Shown in pieces: positions 44,746-55,878 of a DNA stretch of 64,000 bases. Source of the DNA: Pomphorhynchus laevis (lineage: Eukaryota; Acanthocephala; Palaeacanthocephala; Echinorhynchida; Pomphorhynchidae). The notes below the pieces were generated by a model. It was given only the letters and a program-made list of their open reading frames with translations, was not told the origin of the DNA and searched no databases. The stretch covers positions 1-64,000 of the forward strand of contig WNNJ02001098.1 of assembly GCA_012934845.2 (NCBI GenBank). Direction: 5' to 3'. The position numbers and the translations under genes are program-made. Each line of letters begins with the position of its first letter. Positions within the stretch are counted from its first letter, which is position 1.

Positions 44746-45355
44746 AATATTTTTATAGTAATAGATAATAAGGAATTCATTATGGTGGTTGAACCATTTA
44801 TACTTGATTGTGAAACAAATAATCAAACAAATACGAGTATTTGATGATTGCAAAACTCGGGTTAGAGCGGAGTTGAGTGAGAGTGACCGGATGATGAAAT
44901 CATGGATGAAAGCATGATAGATGGTGGTTGTCGTGATCGTGATGAAACTGTAAAATTGAGTCTACAAGCTTTACTTCTTAAAAGGGAGTTTTGGTGTGTC
45001 CGCTCTTCCTCATAGTGCCCCCGAAAACTCCCCACAGTAAACCAACTGCGGGGTGAGCTAAACGCGACACCATTCTGGTGTCAGACATTGATACAGGCCG
45101 ATCATGAGTTGTACTTAAAATTTCGTCGCTATCTCAACTTAATAAGCACGTCCTTACAAACTCAAAACACAGCTAGGGCGTTCACCGTAATCGACGTGAT
45201 AGAATATGGCCGGGTTTTGTTGTGAAATACAAGGTGCTTGATTAGACCCCGATCTGGCTCACATCTGTGCGAAATGGAGGACGCCTACATTGAGAACCGA
45301 CCACTTTTCTATACGGGATTAACGGTAAAATAAGAAGACAATCTAAAAAGGATTT
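44746..45355. other. Spacer, no gene seen
   Basis: Moderate GC in 44,990-45,310, but no ORF or repeat partner could be recognised. Confidence 0.4.
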
Positions 45356-45590
45356 ATTTTTACATGGCAAATGCGTGCCGGCACACGCTTACATGACCAT
45401 AAAAAATTAAATCATATACTGAGGTTGGAACGGAGAAGGTATTTGAATTGATAAAAGAGGGATCGCGGCTGACGTCGAGATAAGCCAGACTCCAGGCGAG
45501 TGGGGCGGCGACGAAGAAGGATCGAGGACCGTAGTTGTTGGAGTAATTGTGAACGTGGAGTAAGAGGGAATGACGGGAACGCAAGAAAGG
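45356..45590 (-). pseudogene. L2-like LINE 3' tail
   Basis: The minus strand has SLLLHVHNYSNNYGPRSFFV, then AAPLAWSLAYLDVS, and the 3' hairpin AAGCGTGTGCCGGCACGCAT, GCCATGTAAAAATAA. It matches 42,600-42,830. Short 5'-truncated copy. Confidence 0.75.
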
Positions 45591-48036
45591 TAAACTCCTA
45601 AAAAGTAAACTTCTAAAAAAGGAGTTTACTGCATTCAGTGACTTTGCTAAGCAATATGTAAAATAGATTAAAATATGTGATAGTTAGAGTCTTATATGCG
45701 ACGGTTCGTTTTGTATACCTCGAAGAATTTTGTAAGGATAATTTCAAATTATTCGTTTAAGTTAGATATGCATATCTTAGTGAAGATAAACCAAATAGAT
45801 TATAGTAGAATTTTCTCAGATCATTTAAAAAAATTGTGTTTTTAAAAATATTATTTGGAATTACATTTTTAGGCACTGGTAAGAACTAGTGCCTTAAAGC
45901 TATCTGATATTGCAACTCGAGTGATATGTATGAAAAGTGTAGGAATTGTTGATTTCACTCATATATTTAAGAAAAGAACAAAGCCATGACATTTATTGTA
46001 TTATTATAGATATATTTAAAGTATGTGGTTCATAGTTTAAAGATATATTCGCTGCATTAGTTATAATTTTTGCACTTTTTGATTATTGTATATATACACT
46101 GTGTTAAAGCGATAGTTTCTAGACAAAAATGTTGTAATATATATTTTGGTTACAATCCTCAAATGAGCACAAAGAGCTCATTTATTTGACAAAAAAGCAG
46201 CTTAACAGTTAAATGTATTTTTGATTTATTTTGTTATAAATTCTTCGTAATGTTTAAGGCATAATAAAAAAACTTACTTTTAAAAAATCAGTCGGTTTAT
46301 GTGAATCATAGGACTAATTGGCTTAAAGGTTAAGAAATATTATTTAATATTTTTAAATTATACTATCTTCAATGGTTTAAAGGGAAGAGTAATTCGATCG
46401 CATCGACAACATTGCGAAGCATGTATATCTCAATTTTACACAGTGATATTCCTTGCACATGTGATGACACAAAGTTTTTCGACAAAAGTGTGAGATGCAC
46501 TAATAGTTCCTCATAAATTATCGAGCTATCTATAAAACATATTCGAACATCTCTCAAACACACAACACCAACCCAAATCCTCACGGATACTCACTCACAT
46601 ATATCGATATTTTACTACTTCCACGAGCCCTAATCAACTTAAACTCTACAAAATCATGTACTTAATCTAGAAATGTGACGGATGATCGTACAAAGTCTAC
46701 ACACAAAAAATCATCTCGTCTACAAACATGGTTCATCGATGTGTAACGGCTTCAGTTTTGGTTGGTGTTGATCGTGATCTTCGTTTCGGTAGCAAATGTC
46801 AGATATATTACATTTTAATATTGAATATCGGTATTTTTAAAGGATGCCACTTTCAGCCTTATCCATTACTGCTTGCGAAATGACATGTATATTTCGTCCG
46901 CTTTATACAGAGTCACAATTTCTACTGCCACCTTGTATTAAAAACGACAACGTTCAATGACTTTATTCGAATTCGAAGCGTCGACGACAGGCGCTTCTTC
47001 CTGTCAAATCAACTAATAGTCATTTTAGCAGCAGTTCCTTGCAATGTCAAAATATTCAATCGATGCTGGTTTTTTAAATGTAATCTTTTGTAATTGGTAA
47101 TAATTTTCACATGAAACGAAGAGCAAAATATTATTTTTACATAGAGATAGATAGATATATGTACTAGCGAGAAGCTAAATCATAAAAAATGTGTTCCTTA
47201 ATTACAAATAGATATATATATATATATTAAAAGCAATACAAATGAACCACTATATTCACATTTTACAATCACAGAGTTTAACAAAAGCGATGAACTAAAC
47301 AAATAGTTGAATAGGAAACATATTTCTTTGTTTTTTTACAGAAAAACAGGACAGGGGAAATCATATGAGCAGGTAGGTGCGATTGTCTTAGTTGCTAAAT
47401 TATGCAACCATATAATAAAAGTTTTGGATTCCAATAAAACAATCCGTAGTTGCTATTTCGACAGCAATGATAATGTTTGATATCAAATCAGCATTTCTAT
47501 TGAAAATTGAAATATGACCTTCAAAGATGATTGGTAGCCGTCTCCGCAGGTTTCTTACTTCACCACCATGAATGATTGCCGGTCATACTGCCGGTCAATA
47601 AAAACAATTTCTGTATATTGTTGACTATTTCTCTTTGCATTTCAATTAGGCACACAAGTAAAAAACAGATTGCATCAACGACGAATTTGTCGCACATTGT
47701 TGATTGATTGAAGGGGCGATATGGGGGGGTAGGAACCAAATTGGTGAAATTTAACAGAAAATAATATTTAAATTTTAATAATAAGCAGCCATATACAATT
47801 ATTCAAAAGAAAACAAGAAAAATAACGGATACAGAAAGAACATTGTGTGAAGGAGAAGATGGCCCTTTTCGTCAATTTGATAAAATACTTCTTTAATGAA
47901 TTATCACTTCCATTTCAGGGCAAGCATATATTCGTAAAGTAAACAGTCAGTTGTATAATGGTGATGATGACGATAGCGAATTTCAAAACATTCGGAAAGC
48001 AAAATCACATGTCATGAAGTAAAGTTGCGTTCAAAG
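45591..48036. other. 2.4-kb stretch downstream of the DZF gene, no gene seen
   Basis: AT-rich. Contains small hairpins at 45,590-45,625 (GTAAACTCC/GGAGTTTAC) and ~45,871-45,894 (AGGCACT/AGTGCCT). Part nearest 48,036 is probably the 3' UTR of the host gene, but no clear polyadenylation signal was fixed. Confidence 0.45.
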
Positions 48037-51000
48037 TTAGATATATTTACGATTTTTGAGTAAGAGGGGGTTGGTATCGTTGATGTTGCCTTTAAACATT
48101 ACCGGGCTGAAAAGCTGGTGACTGTTATGATTATCATCACCTAGTAATGTCTGAAGATCAGGTTGATGATCGTGGCATTGTTGTTGCTGCTGGTGGTTGT
48201 TCTTCGACACCTCGTCAACATTTTTATAATTGCTACCATTGTGGCATACGTCGGTAGTTCCGCCAGTATCGGTACCTGTATCAACACCGTTGCTGTTATC
48301 AGTTTCTAACGCAATTCCGGATGGTTTGCACTTGTGGTCAGTATCGAAATTATGATTAAATATCTCTATAAGACGCCCTTCTCCGATAAGCTTTAAACAA
48401 TGTCGTGCTAAACTTCGAAAGTTAGGGAAGCAATTTATCCCCAAATGATAATCGTTTTCATTTGCTCGTTCTGTGGTCACTACATGTTTAGGAGAATCAC
48501 TATTGTTGCAGTCTTTGCTTACATTAACATTGAAATTTCTACTACTTGAGGGCAATGATAACGAAGATGATACATTTACTCGAATAGAAGATGTAGCAGT
48601 TATCCCTTCAATGTCGCTATAGTCGTATACTCCTTCTCTGTGATGGTGATCACCGTAGGCTAAGGAATACAAAACATTACAAAACAACCACTCCATCGAC
48701 GCGTTCGCTTTGACCAGCATCCAATAGTCTACTAATGATTCTAAATCTTCAATTGAAAGCTTGTTTTTAAATGCCGATAGTGACTTGTTGCTATCTGCGC
48801 TATCTTTAACACAATCAGCAGTACTCGCTTTTATTCCCAGTCTGTTATTTGGTGACACGCGCTGTCGGCATCTGGCGTTATTGTCGCTATTCTTGTCTAA
48901 TACAATTAGACACTGCAGTTGGAAAAGGTGTATTAGTAATTGAAGTACAAATAAGGTGGACTTGTTCATTGCAACTCGCCTCCGATAAATACGCATGTCA
49001 TAGAGGTAGTTTCTAGCCTGAAGGCACGAAACAAAGTCCACTTTTTCGACATCTGATATTTTGCCATCGACAGCACTAGCAGTAGTGTTAATGCCGTTGT
49101 TTGTACAAGTCGGTGCATTCTCATCGATAATCGGAAAAAAGTCAAGACCCTTGGCAGCATTTTCTTTGTGTTGTTCTTTTAATTTGCGTGCAGCGTTTAG
49201 CCTTAACTGTTCTCGGATCTTTTCGCGACTGATCGATTCTTCTTCAATCAAACGAATATCATTCCATTTATTTAAAATTGTGAAATGTAACTCGATTTCA
49301 AAAACATCGTTTGAGCAATACCGATTGACTCTCATTGACGAATTATCCTCCTTACTGTTTTTATCACGATTGCTGCTGATTTCATCGCATTCATTGCTCT
49401 TGCTGATTTTAACACTGCTGGGTAAGTTCTCATGATAAACTGTGTTCAGCAACTTTCCATATGTCTGAGGAGTATGAAATTTAACATAAGGCAATTCTGT
49501 AGACAGCTGTTTACTAACTTCATTAACAAGCTGAAGAGTAGGCCAACATGAGCAAAACACTATCATGGAGACACCAATGTGGCTTGATTCATCACAGTTT
49601 TGATGTTGCTGTTGATGGCAAGCTGATTTTGATGTACACAATGATAAAGATGATGACCTTATTCGATTTTCGTGATCGTCTGTCTTTTTGATAGTTGTTG
49701 TAGAACTGCAGCAGTTTTGTACTTGATCTTTCGCCGTTATATTCTGTTTACTCATATGACAATGATAGTAGTTATAAGAGAAAGGATATTTATAAGCATT
49801 TCCTACGGGTGTTGCACCTATAAGTCTTTTATCAGTATCAGCCACACGATGCAAGGCCATGAGTAAAGCAATTGTTGCTTTTCTGGTATAACTGTGACAG
49901 CTACATCCTTTAAGTTTATTGTTAATGTTGTTGATACGCTTTAGCTGAATGGATAACTGTTTTTTTAAAATTGACATGGTACTAGTAACTTGTACTATAC
50001 CTTCATTCGTCTTCTCTTTATTTATATCCATGTTGGTCGACGAGACGCCGGTCTGAAACGAGTCGTAATCGAGCATGTCATCAGCATTAACAAATCTGTT
50101 GCTGTCAGATTTCCCAGTTCTTGCTAGCAAACATGTAAGCGCATTTCTGGCAGCATTTTCTTTCGCTTCGACTAACGAAGTACCTACACCGCTGAATAAT
50201 TCACCGTCAAGAGTAGCATAAACCTCAAACAGAAATATATTACCTTTCAAACCGGTAAATCCACCACGCATCTGGAAATCAAGCTGCATACCATGTAGTC
50301 GTACATAGGTCGTTAGTTGTCTCCAACAACGATCAAATATGTCATCTGGCGGTATATCACTACCATTAGCGCATAAAGGTAGTGATGTGTTGTTGTCTTT
50401 AACCCCTATCACGTCATCTCTTTTGTTACTTTCATTCTTAGCGGCGCAATTATGCTTATTATCAAGGGAGTATAGCTTGTCGATGCTATTTTGTAAAAGT
50501 GAGGCTACCTTTTCCCGAGAAAGACTTTTCACGGCTGACAAGTGAGATTCGTCTCTGTATATGTGATTTTGAAAGTCTGCCAAATTTGCGAAGCAACAGT
50601 TATTTTTAGTGCATATTTCACATTTATAGATAGTAGCGGTGGAGGAGGTAGATGCAGCAGTATTTTTATGGTTTCTATCATTAGTAGAAGTGGAAATCAC
50701 CGGCTTAAAAGTAAATGGTTTACCGACACGACTATTTGCACCGTAACCATTTTCATTGCGATTTGAAGGAAGTGAGGCATTACTACCATTTCTTACTGCC
50801 ACTTTATGCATTCCATTGTTTTGTACTCCATTTATGATTCTAGGAGTTTTCCGAATCGAAGAATGTTTCTTATCCTTGTTGTCTAAAGTTATTGTAGAAG
50901 CAGTAGTTGATTGACCGTTTGCTTTTATCTCTTTAAATTTGTCACAATGACCATGATCGAGTTGACTGCTGTTTAATGATATATCATTGTATGACTTAAC

Positions 51001-51309
51001 ATGATTCTTACTGCCGTTTCTACGTTTGTCAAATATGGTCGTTGACGATGACCAAGTTTGTTTTGTGCTATCGTATGCAGGTTCTTCTTTTAAACTGCGA
51101 TGCATCTTACATTTTCGATCAACAAACAGCTTATTATAAGATGACGACGATCCATCCTTAATAACATTTGAAGAAGACGGAGATGCTCGTCGTTTGCAGG
51201 ATAAAAGTCCATTCTGTTTTAATGAATTTTTTAAAATCTCCATGCCTAACGACATCACAATAAATTCTATTCTTACTTTAAAGAAGATATCTGAAAAGAT
51301 TGAGAACAT
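48037..51309 (-). CDS. DZF-domain zinc-finger/dsRBD-like protein (ZFR/ILF3-related), 1090 aa
   Basis: A single open frame of 1090 codons starting at an in-frame ATG; MSLGMEILKN at residue 19 is an alternative start. A serine/lysine/asparagine-rich N-terminus is followed by a C2H2 finger (C230, C233, H249, H256) of the RNA-binding U1-like spacing. A dsRBD-like alpha-beta-alpha segment comes next (~328-396, FDRCWRQLTTYVRLHG to AARNALTCLLARTG). DZF-type blocks follow: VSMIVFCSCWPTLQLVNEVS (~580-600), ARNYLYDMRIYRRRVAMNKS (~765-785), LESLVDYWMLV (~855) and FPNFRSLARHCLKLIGEGRL (~961-980). DZF proteins of the NF45/NF90/ZFR family dimerise and act in RNA processing in the nucleus. Here the DZF spans ~500 residues because low-complexity insertions separate the blocks. 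The tail is Q/H/N-rich. No introns are visible. The assignment is from motifs only. Confidence 0.7.
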   Translation of the reverse strand: MFSIFSDIFFKVRIEFIVMSLGMEILKNSLKQNGLLSCKRRASPSSSNVIKDGSSSSYNKLFVDRKCKMHRSLKEEPAYDSTKQTWSSSTTIFDKRRNGSKNHVKSYNDISLNSSQLDHGHCDKFKEIKANGQSTTASTITLDNKDKKHSSIRKTPRIINGVQNNGMHKVAVRNGSNASLPSNRNENGYGANSRVGKPFTFKPVISTSTNDRNHKNTAASTSSTATIYKCEICTKNNCCFANLADFQNHIYRDESHLSAVKSLSREKVASLLQNSIDKLYSLDNKHNCAAKNESNKRDDVIGVKDNNTSLPLCANGSDIPPDDIFDRCWRQLTTYVRLHGMQLDFQMRGGFTGLKGNIFLFEVYATLDGELFSGVGTSLVEAKENAARNALTCLLARTGKSDSNRFVNADDMLDYDSFQTGVSSTNMDINKEKTNEGIVQVTSTMSILKKQLSIQLKRINNINNKLKGCSCHSYTRKATIALLMALHRVADTDKRLIGATPVGNAYKYPFSYNYYHCHMSKQNITAKDQVQNCCSSTTTIKKTDDHENRIRSSSLSLCTSKSACHQQQHQNCDESSHIGVSMIVFCSCWPTLQLVNEVSKQLSTELPYVKFHTPQTYGKLLNTVYHENLPSSVKISKSNECDEISSNRDKNSKEDNSSMRVNRYCSNDVFEIELHFTILNKWNDIRLIEEESISREKIREQLRLNAARKLKEQHKENAAKGLDFFPIIDENAPTCTNNGINTTASAVDGKISDVEKVDFVSCLQARNYLYDMRIYRRRVAMNKSTLFVLQLLIHLFQLQCLIVLDKNSDNNARCRQRVSPNNRLGIKASTADCVKDSADSNKSLSAFKNKLSIEDLESLVDYWMLVKANASMEWLFCNVLYSLAYGDHHHREGVYDYSDIEGITATSSIRVNVSSSLSLPSSSRNFNVNVSKDCNNSDSPKHVVTTERANENDYHLGINCFPNFRSLARHCLKLIGEGRLIEIFNHNFDTDHKCKPSGIALETDNSNGVDTGTDTGGTTDVCHNGSNYKNVDEVSKNNHQQQQQCHDHQPDLQTLLGDDNHNSHQLFSPVMFKGNINDTNPLLLKNRKYI

Positions 51310-51826
51310 CAGTTTATCTTATTAAATGTCGTTTCTATGACGTCAAAAATATTGATAAAAATATACAAATAAAATCGATAGTTTAATTGTGATTTTGCTT
51401 GGTGGTTCTTCACTTACCTCCGACCAGCAAATTAGAAAACATATTTTTATTTCGTGTAAAATAATTTTATATAGCGATATTTAAAGCAAAGCATATTATC
51501 TGGTATAGGTTAATGAATAAAATATCGTGTGAACTTAAATAAATGAAATAATAGATGCCATTATAGCATTTCATAATTCTTCCAGATCAAAATGCATGTA
51601 TAATACCAATATTAAAATACAATCGACCGTTGATTACAAATCTATCGGAAATGACCTTATGGTTACGAGATATAAGTTATTGTATAATTAAAGTTAGATA
51701 ATTCAAATGATGCACCGAAAGGAAAATGATAAATTAGATTTTCAGTGTTGAACAGCGAAAATGAATTATCGATATACAGTCAACCACTAACAAACAATTG
51801 CATTGCCGGACTTTTATACTTATAAT
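51310..51826. other. Upstream region of the DZF gene
   Basis: AT-rich, ~500 bp between the start codon and the hAT-like element. It probably contains the promoter or an upstream exon, but no motif could be assigned. Confidence 0.35.
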
Positions 51827-51828
51827 GC

Positions 51829-52007
51829 TACAGAGCAGTTGTTTCCAACCTTTTTACATGGCGGCACACAGTTAAACTCTTTAAATGTATTGCGCACATA
51901 TCACCAAAAAATGAACATTTTCCACCTTCTTTTACACTTTTTCTTCAAAAAATGCATACTTACATTCGATGACAATTTCTTTGAGGTATGGGGGACACTA
52001 GTAATCA
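51829..52007. mobile_element. hAT-like element, left part
   Basis: Begins near CAGAGCAGTTGTTTCCAACC, then GGCGGCACACAG, resembling hAT-superfamily ends (CAGnGGTTCCCAACC plus nearby GGCGGCACA). The right counterpart, TGTGCCGTGATGTAGTGATT, then AAGAACCACCAC, lies at 55,908-55,995, on the other side of a LINE insertion. The segment GGCACACCAGTAATCATAT occurs near both junctions with small changes. No transposase is present. Exact ends and duplications are uncertain. Confidence 0.4.
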
Positions 52008-52136
52008 TATCGCAGCAATAATAATAATAGATTTTCTTACTAACACAAAAGGATAAATAAGTAAATATTAACAACAGAAAGTCCAAGACAAATAGTTCCG
52101 AAGCAGATCTTCATAATCATTGTCTAGTCTTCACCA

Positions 52137-54599
52137 TTATTCTGGCCTCAAATTCATGGGGATCTGAGCCCCCCAACCAATCCAACACGCCGCTTTCCGA
52201 TTGAACCACCCGGGGTCTCTCACCCCCCGAAGAATCCAATCGGTGCGGACGATACTGGGTAAACGAGAGACGAGGAGCTTAAGAAACCTTAGCCTTTGTT
52301 CTGGGGGACGTCCTCTTAAAATGAAAACTAATCCCGAGATATCCCAGGTACCCCAAAGGCGTACCTGGGTTTTCCCATTCAACGACAGATGCTGAGCCCG
52401 TTTCAGAGCCCACCTAGCTCTCTTCAGGATACGTTTGAGTCTATCCAGGTCGGCTTTCGCCGACCAGTTCACCGAAACGGTGAACCCCAGGTATTTTACT
52501 CGACTTGTGAAGGAAGGGAGTGGTTCAGAAGCAAATATGGAGGAGAGCGCTGAGAGTGCTAGTCTCTTAAGTTTTTTCTTAGTCGCAGGGGAGCCATGAA
52601 AAACTACCACCTGCGATTTTGCGGAGGTTAAAATAAGATTGGATTGGGGTAGCTGGTCTTTTAATCCTGAAAAGAAACGGCTGATGTCAGAGACTACGTC
52701 TTTACACCTGCGTTCAGAGAACAGGGCTGTGGTGTCATCAGCGTACACCACTAGACGTTGTTCACGTTTAAATATTTTAAATAGAATAATTGAGGCAGCA
52801 AGATATAAGATTGGAGAAAGTGGTGAACCTTGAGGCACACCCGTAATAGGGTAGAACTGACGCGCATCAGGGTCGTCCTCATAATAAAATCGCTTGGTGT
52901 ACAGCAGTATCTCCACCCTGTTAACGATTCTTGCAGGCAACCCGAGGGACCTGAGAGAAGATATAACAAATGGAATGGAGATGCGATAAAATGCAGCGGA
53001 AAAATCAAGGAAAACAGCCACAGCTAGTTGATGACTGTTCTCCTGACAAAACCGATGCACTTCACCAACTGCTGAATGGACCGAGCGACCTTTGACAAAC
53101 CCATGGAATCCAGGTGGGATTAAATTTCGCCTAATCAAATGATCGCGGATTCTACGCGCAAGCGCTTTTTCGTAGATCGAGACGAGGGAATTTTGAATCG
53201 AAATGGGCCGCAGGTCTTTAGGACAAGAGACCGGAGACTTTTTTGGAATAAAAATTCTCATGCTAATGTTGATGCCGGCCACATCGGATGGGGTGGCTAA
53301 TAGCATTGTGACGGCCACCTCTCTTCTTTGATCGGCTGTCAATAGCTGACAGACACGAGAAGATAGTGGAGCGACGGATTTGGAGGTGCCCGGAAGAGGC
53401 CCCCAGGCGTTGAGAATATCTGTGACAGATAAGTCTCTACTCCTGAAGTCTCCCCAGGGCGGGATTGGTTGCGGTGATTGCGTGGCTCCATAATTGTGTA
53501 AGGATAGTGACTCCGCTAAAACTTTATCAAGGCCTATACTACCGATCCAGCCCAAGGCCCTATCCTTCCAACAAACAAACTTCTCCTTCTTGAATATCTT
53601 CCAAAAGGAAGACTGAGAAGGGTTCAAACGAGCAATATTCGTCCTATCCCTACTCAGCTGGAACCTATATCTAGTGCTCCAGTATTCCTTCGAGAGGGTT
53701 TGTCTGGCGGAAGCAGAGAGATTAGGAAGGTTCAACAATTTAGCTAGGACCTTGAGTTTTGTCGGAGTGGGATTGTATAAGCGACCTTTATAGGTAGTCG
53801 ATAAAATCGCGGTAGCTTGCGAAGAGAGGTAGGAATTAAATTCGGATAAACTCTCATTACCAATTCGGGGGAAGCGTTGGATAGCTGCCTGGAAGAAAGC
53901 CACTCTGATCGGGTCAAAGTGGAATCTTCTACGAAGCAGTGTATCCTCTTCTAACCGCCAACGAATTAGATCATGAGAGGTGGACAGATGTTGTCGCGAC
54001 TGCTCTGTACAGAAGGGTTTTAGCAACCACTTTTCATGGATCAGTAATAAGTCGAGAAGTGAATTCGTTGATATGCAATGAAAGGTGGGTGAGGGTGGTT
54101 TATGAATAAGATAACCGTTCCTGGCTCTGCGGAGTGCTGCATTAATCCAACGACCAGTTCTGTCGTTAAAGTCACCTAGTACCATGTCGTAGCCGCCATC
54201 AATTATACCATCCAGGAGAGCGCGGTTCTTGTGGACCTCCCCTGGACGGATGTAGACTTTGGCTAGACTGAGGCGTTTACCGTTCTTAACGAGTGAAACT
54301 ACCAAACAGGACAGGGCTGAACAAGAGTAATTTAGCAGGAGGGAAGATCTTAGGGAGCACTTAACTAAGGTCAAGAGTCCTTGAGATGAAGAGGAGTGAG
54401 GTGGGGTTATGTACGGAGTATAGTGTGAACAAATTTGCTTTGGGATAAATCGAGTAATGTCCTGGGGGAGACGAATAGACCGCGTCTCCTGAAGGACTAT
54501 AACATCTGCGTCTCTTCCAGATAAAAGTCTAAGGGCAGAAGCACCTCCCGAATTCCACTGAAGAATATTCAGTGAAAAAGGCTCGGGTTTACTCACCAT
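52137..54599 (-). CDS. LINE-C copy 2 ORF2: endonuclease plus reverse transcriptase (820 aa)
   Basis: Same architecture as 26,493-28,952 and about 95% identical by eye: LNILQWNSGG, VIVLQETR, VLGDFND, TSHDLIRW, RT GVPQGSPLSP and VVYADDTTALF. Motif A reads AVFLDFSAAFYRI. The first Asp is kept, but the second Asp of the usual AFD is Tyr, which may weaken the enzyme. The start ATG overlaps the ORF1 stop (ATGGTGAGTAA). No RNase H domain. Confidence 0.9.
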   Translation of the reverse strand: MVSKPEPFSLNILQWNSGGASALRLLSGRDADVIVLQETRSIRLPQDITRFIPKQICSHYTPYITPPHSSSSQGLLTLVKCSLRSSLLLNYSCSALSCLVVSLVKNGKRLSLAKVYIRPGEVHKNRALLDGIIDGGYDMVLGDFNDRTGRWINAALRRARNGYLIHKPPSPTFHCISTNSLLDLLLIHEKWLLKPFCTEQSRQHLSTSHDLIRWRLEEDTLLRRRFHFDPIRVAFFQAAIQRFPRIGNESLSEFNSYLSSQATAILSTTYKGRLYNPTPTKLKVLAKLLNLPNLSASARQTLSKEYWSTRYRFQLSRDRTNIARLNPSQSSFWKIFKKEKFVCWKDRALGWIGSIGLDKVLAESLSLHNYGATQSPQPIPPWGDFRSRDLSVTDILNAWGPLPGTSKSVAPLSSRVCQLLTADQRREVAVTMLLATPSDVAGINISMRIFIPKKSPVSCPKDLRPISIQNSLVSIYEKALARRIRDHLIRRNLIPPGFHGFVKGRSVHSAVGEVHRFCQENSHQLAVAVFLDFSAAFYRISIPFVISSLRSLGLPARIVNRVEILLYTKRFYYEDDPDARQFYPITGVPQGSPLSPILYLAASIILFKIFKREQRLVVYADDTTALFSERRCKDVVSDISRFFSGLKDQLPQSNLILTSAKSQVVVFHGSPATKKKLKRLALSALSSIFASEPLPSFTSRVKYLGFTVSVNWSAKADLDRLKRILKRARWALKRAQHLSLNGKTQVRLWGTWDISGLVFILRGRPPEQRLRFLKLLVSRLPSIVRTDWILRGVRDPGWFNRKAACWIGWGAQIPMNLRPE

Positions 54600-55878
54600 T
54601 GTGGCAGATCAGTTGGACGGGAGCAGCCAACCTAGACAGAACTAGGTGCAAGAGGGTCACCCCCTTGCCACTAGCCCCATCCGAGGCCGGAGCCCCCTGG
54701 GCAATATCTTCATTTCCCCTCGTTGTATTCTTTTCCTTCAGCAGTCGCCCGACCTTCAGTGGTGGGACTTTCGGAGCGGAGGCGCCGCGTTTTTTGCTGG
54801 ACTGCAATACTGAGGCCACCGGTTCTGGGGCCGCACCCAAGAGAGATGAAACTAACTGTTTGATCATAAGCTCCATGAAGGCAATAGTTTCGGTTTTATT
54901 CATGTTTTTAATCCTCATCAGATCAGCATCAGACATTCTACCATCCACGATAACAGGACCTTTTGCTGCATCCACGATGGAGGATTTCGGTTGATAGGGA
55001 GTGACAAAACTCTTTTTGTAATCTTTAAACACCTGGCACCTTCTTGACCAGGCGGGGTGTGCTCCCTTGCAATTCGAGCAGACTGGGGGAGCAGCACATT
55101 TTTCCCCCAATAGCAAATGATGACAGGACTCATTACCACAAACCCCACAGTGAGGTGTGGCAGAACAGGTAGATTTCCAGTGGCCCCACTTGTGACAACC
55201 CCCGCAATGAGGGTAAGTGAGGTTGTCCTGTTCAACCAGCTGGAAGGAAAGGTTGTACCCTAGGAACGGGTTACTTCTACTATTTGCCAGAACCTGTGCT
55301 TTGTTCAATTCAGCGGAGCAGAAAGCGATTGGAAGGTCCGCACCATCCCTTCCCTTTAGTTGTCTTAAATTCGTTAAATCATATCTTTCCTGAATCAAGT
55401 TAAGATCTTCCTCCTCCATCTGAGGAGGGAAGTTAGAAATTTTAATAGTTGCCAAGATTGGCTTCAAAGTAATTGTCCCAATATCCTTCATATGAGCCCC
55501 AAAGTACTCGTTAAATTCTTTTAAAATGTCGTGGCTCGTGAAAGATACTCTTAGAGAGTTATCAAGTACTTTAACCGAGTTAAATATAATGCGATTGTTA
55601 CGTTTCATTGCAAATTCCCGAAGAAATGTCTTGAAAAGGCAATGCTTTTCTATCGGTTTGATTGCCGTGATTATCGCGAGATTTACTAATTTAGGTACTG
55701 GAGGGAGTAACCCCTCTTCATTTTGAGAATCACAAACGTTACTTACTTTGTTTTGCTTGTTAAAAGATGAAACTGTACCTGAAAATGTTGAATTCCCTTC
55801 GAAATTGGAGGAATTTTGCATCGTTTTAGTGGAATTGTTTGAAAGCTCCGACACGTTTTGCTCCGAACACATTTGCAT
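54589..55878 (-). CDS. LINE-C copy 2 ORF1: CCHC nucleic-acid-binding protein (429 aa)
   Basis: Intact frame. After a serine/asparagine-rich N-terminus comes GLLPPVPKLVNLAIITAIKP, then an RRM-like segment (RIIFNSVKVLDNSLRVSF and ITLKPILATIKISNFPPQ). Three knuckle-like groups follow (CGGCHKWGHWKSTC, CGVCGNESC, CSNCKGAHPAWSRRC) and a basic C-terminus. Layout and knuckles are typical of I/Jockey ORF1, which binds the element RNA. It ends in GGT GAG TAA across the ORF2 start, suggesting termination-reinitiation. Only about half of residues match copy 1 ORF1. Confidence 0.85.
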   Translation of the reverse strand: MQMCSEQNVSELSNNSTKTMQNSSNFEGNSTFSGTVSSFNKQNKVSNVCDSQNEEGLLPPVPKLVNLAIITAIKPIEKHCLFKTFLREFAMKRNNRIIFNSVKVLDNSLRVSFTSHDILKEFNEYFGAHMKDIGTITLKPILATIKISNFPPQMEEEDLNLIQERYDLTNLRQLKGRDGADLPIAFCSAELNKAQVLANSRSNPFLGYNLSFQLVEQDNLTYPHCGGCHKWGHWKSTCSATPHCGVCGNESCHHLLLGEKCAAPPVCSNCKGAHPAWSRRCQVFKDYKKSFVTPYQPKSSIVDAAKGPVIVDGRMSDADLMRIKNMNKTETIAFMELMIKQLVSSLLGAAPEPVASVLQSSKKRGASAPKVPPLKVGRLLKEKNTTRGNEDIAQGAPASDGASGKGVTLLHLVLSRLAAPVQLICHNGE

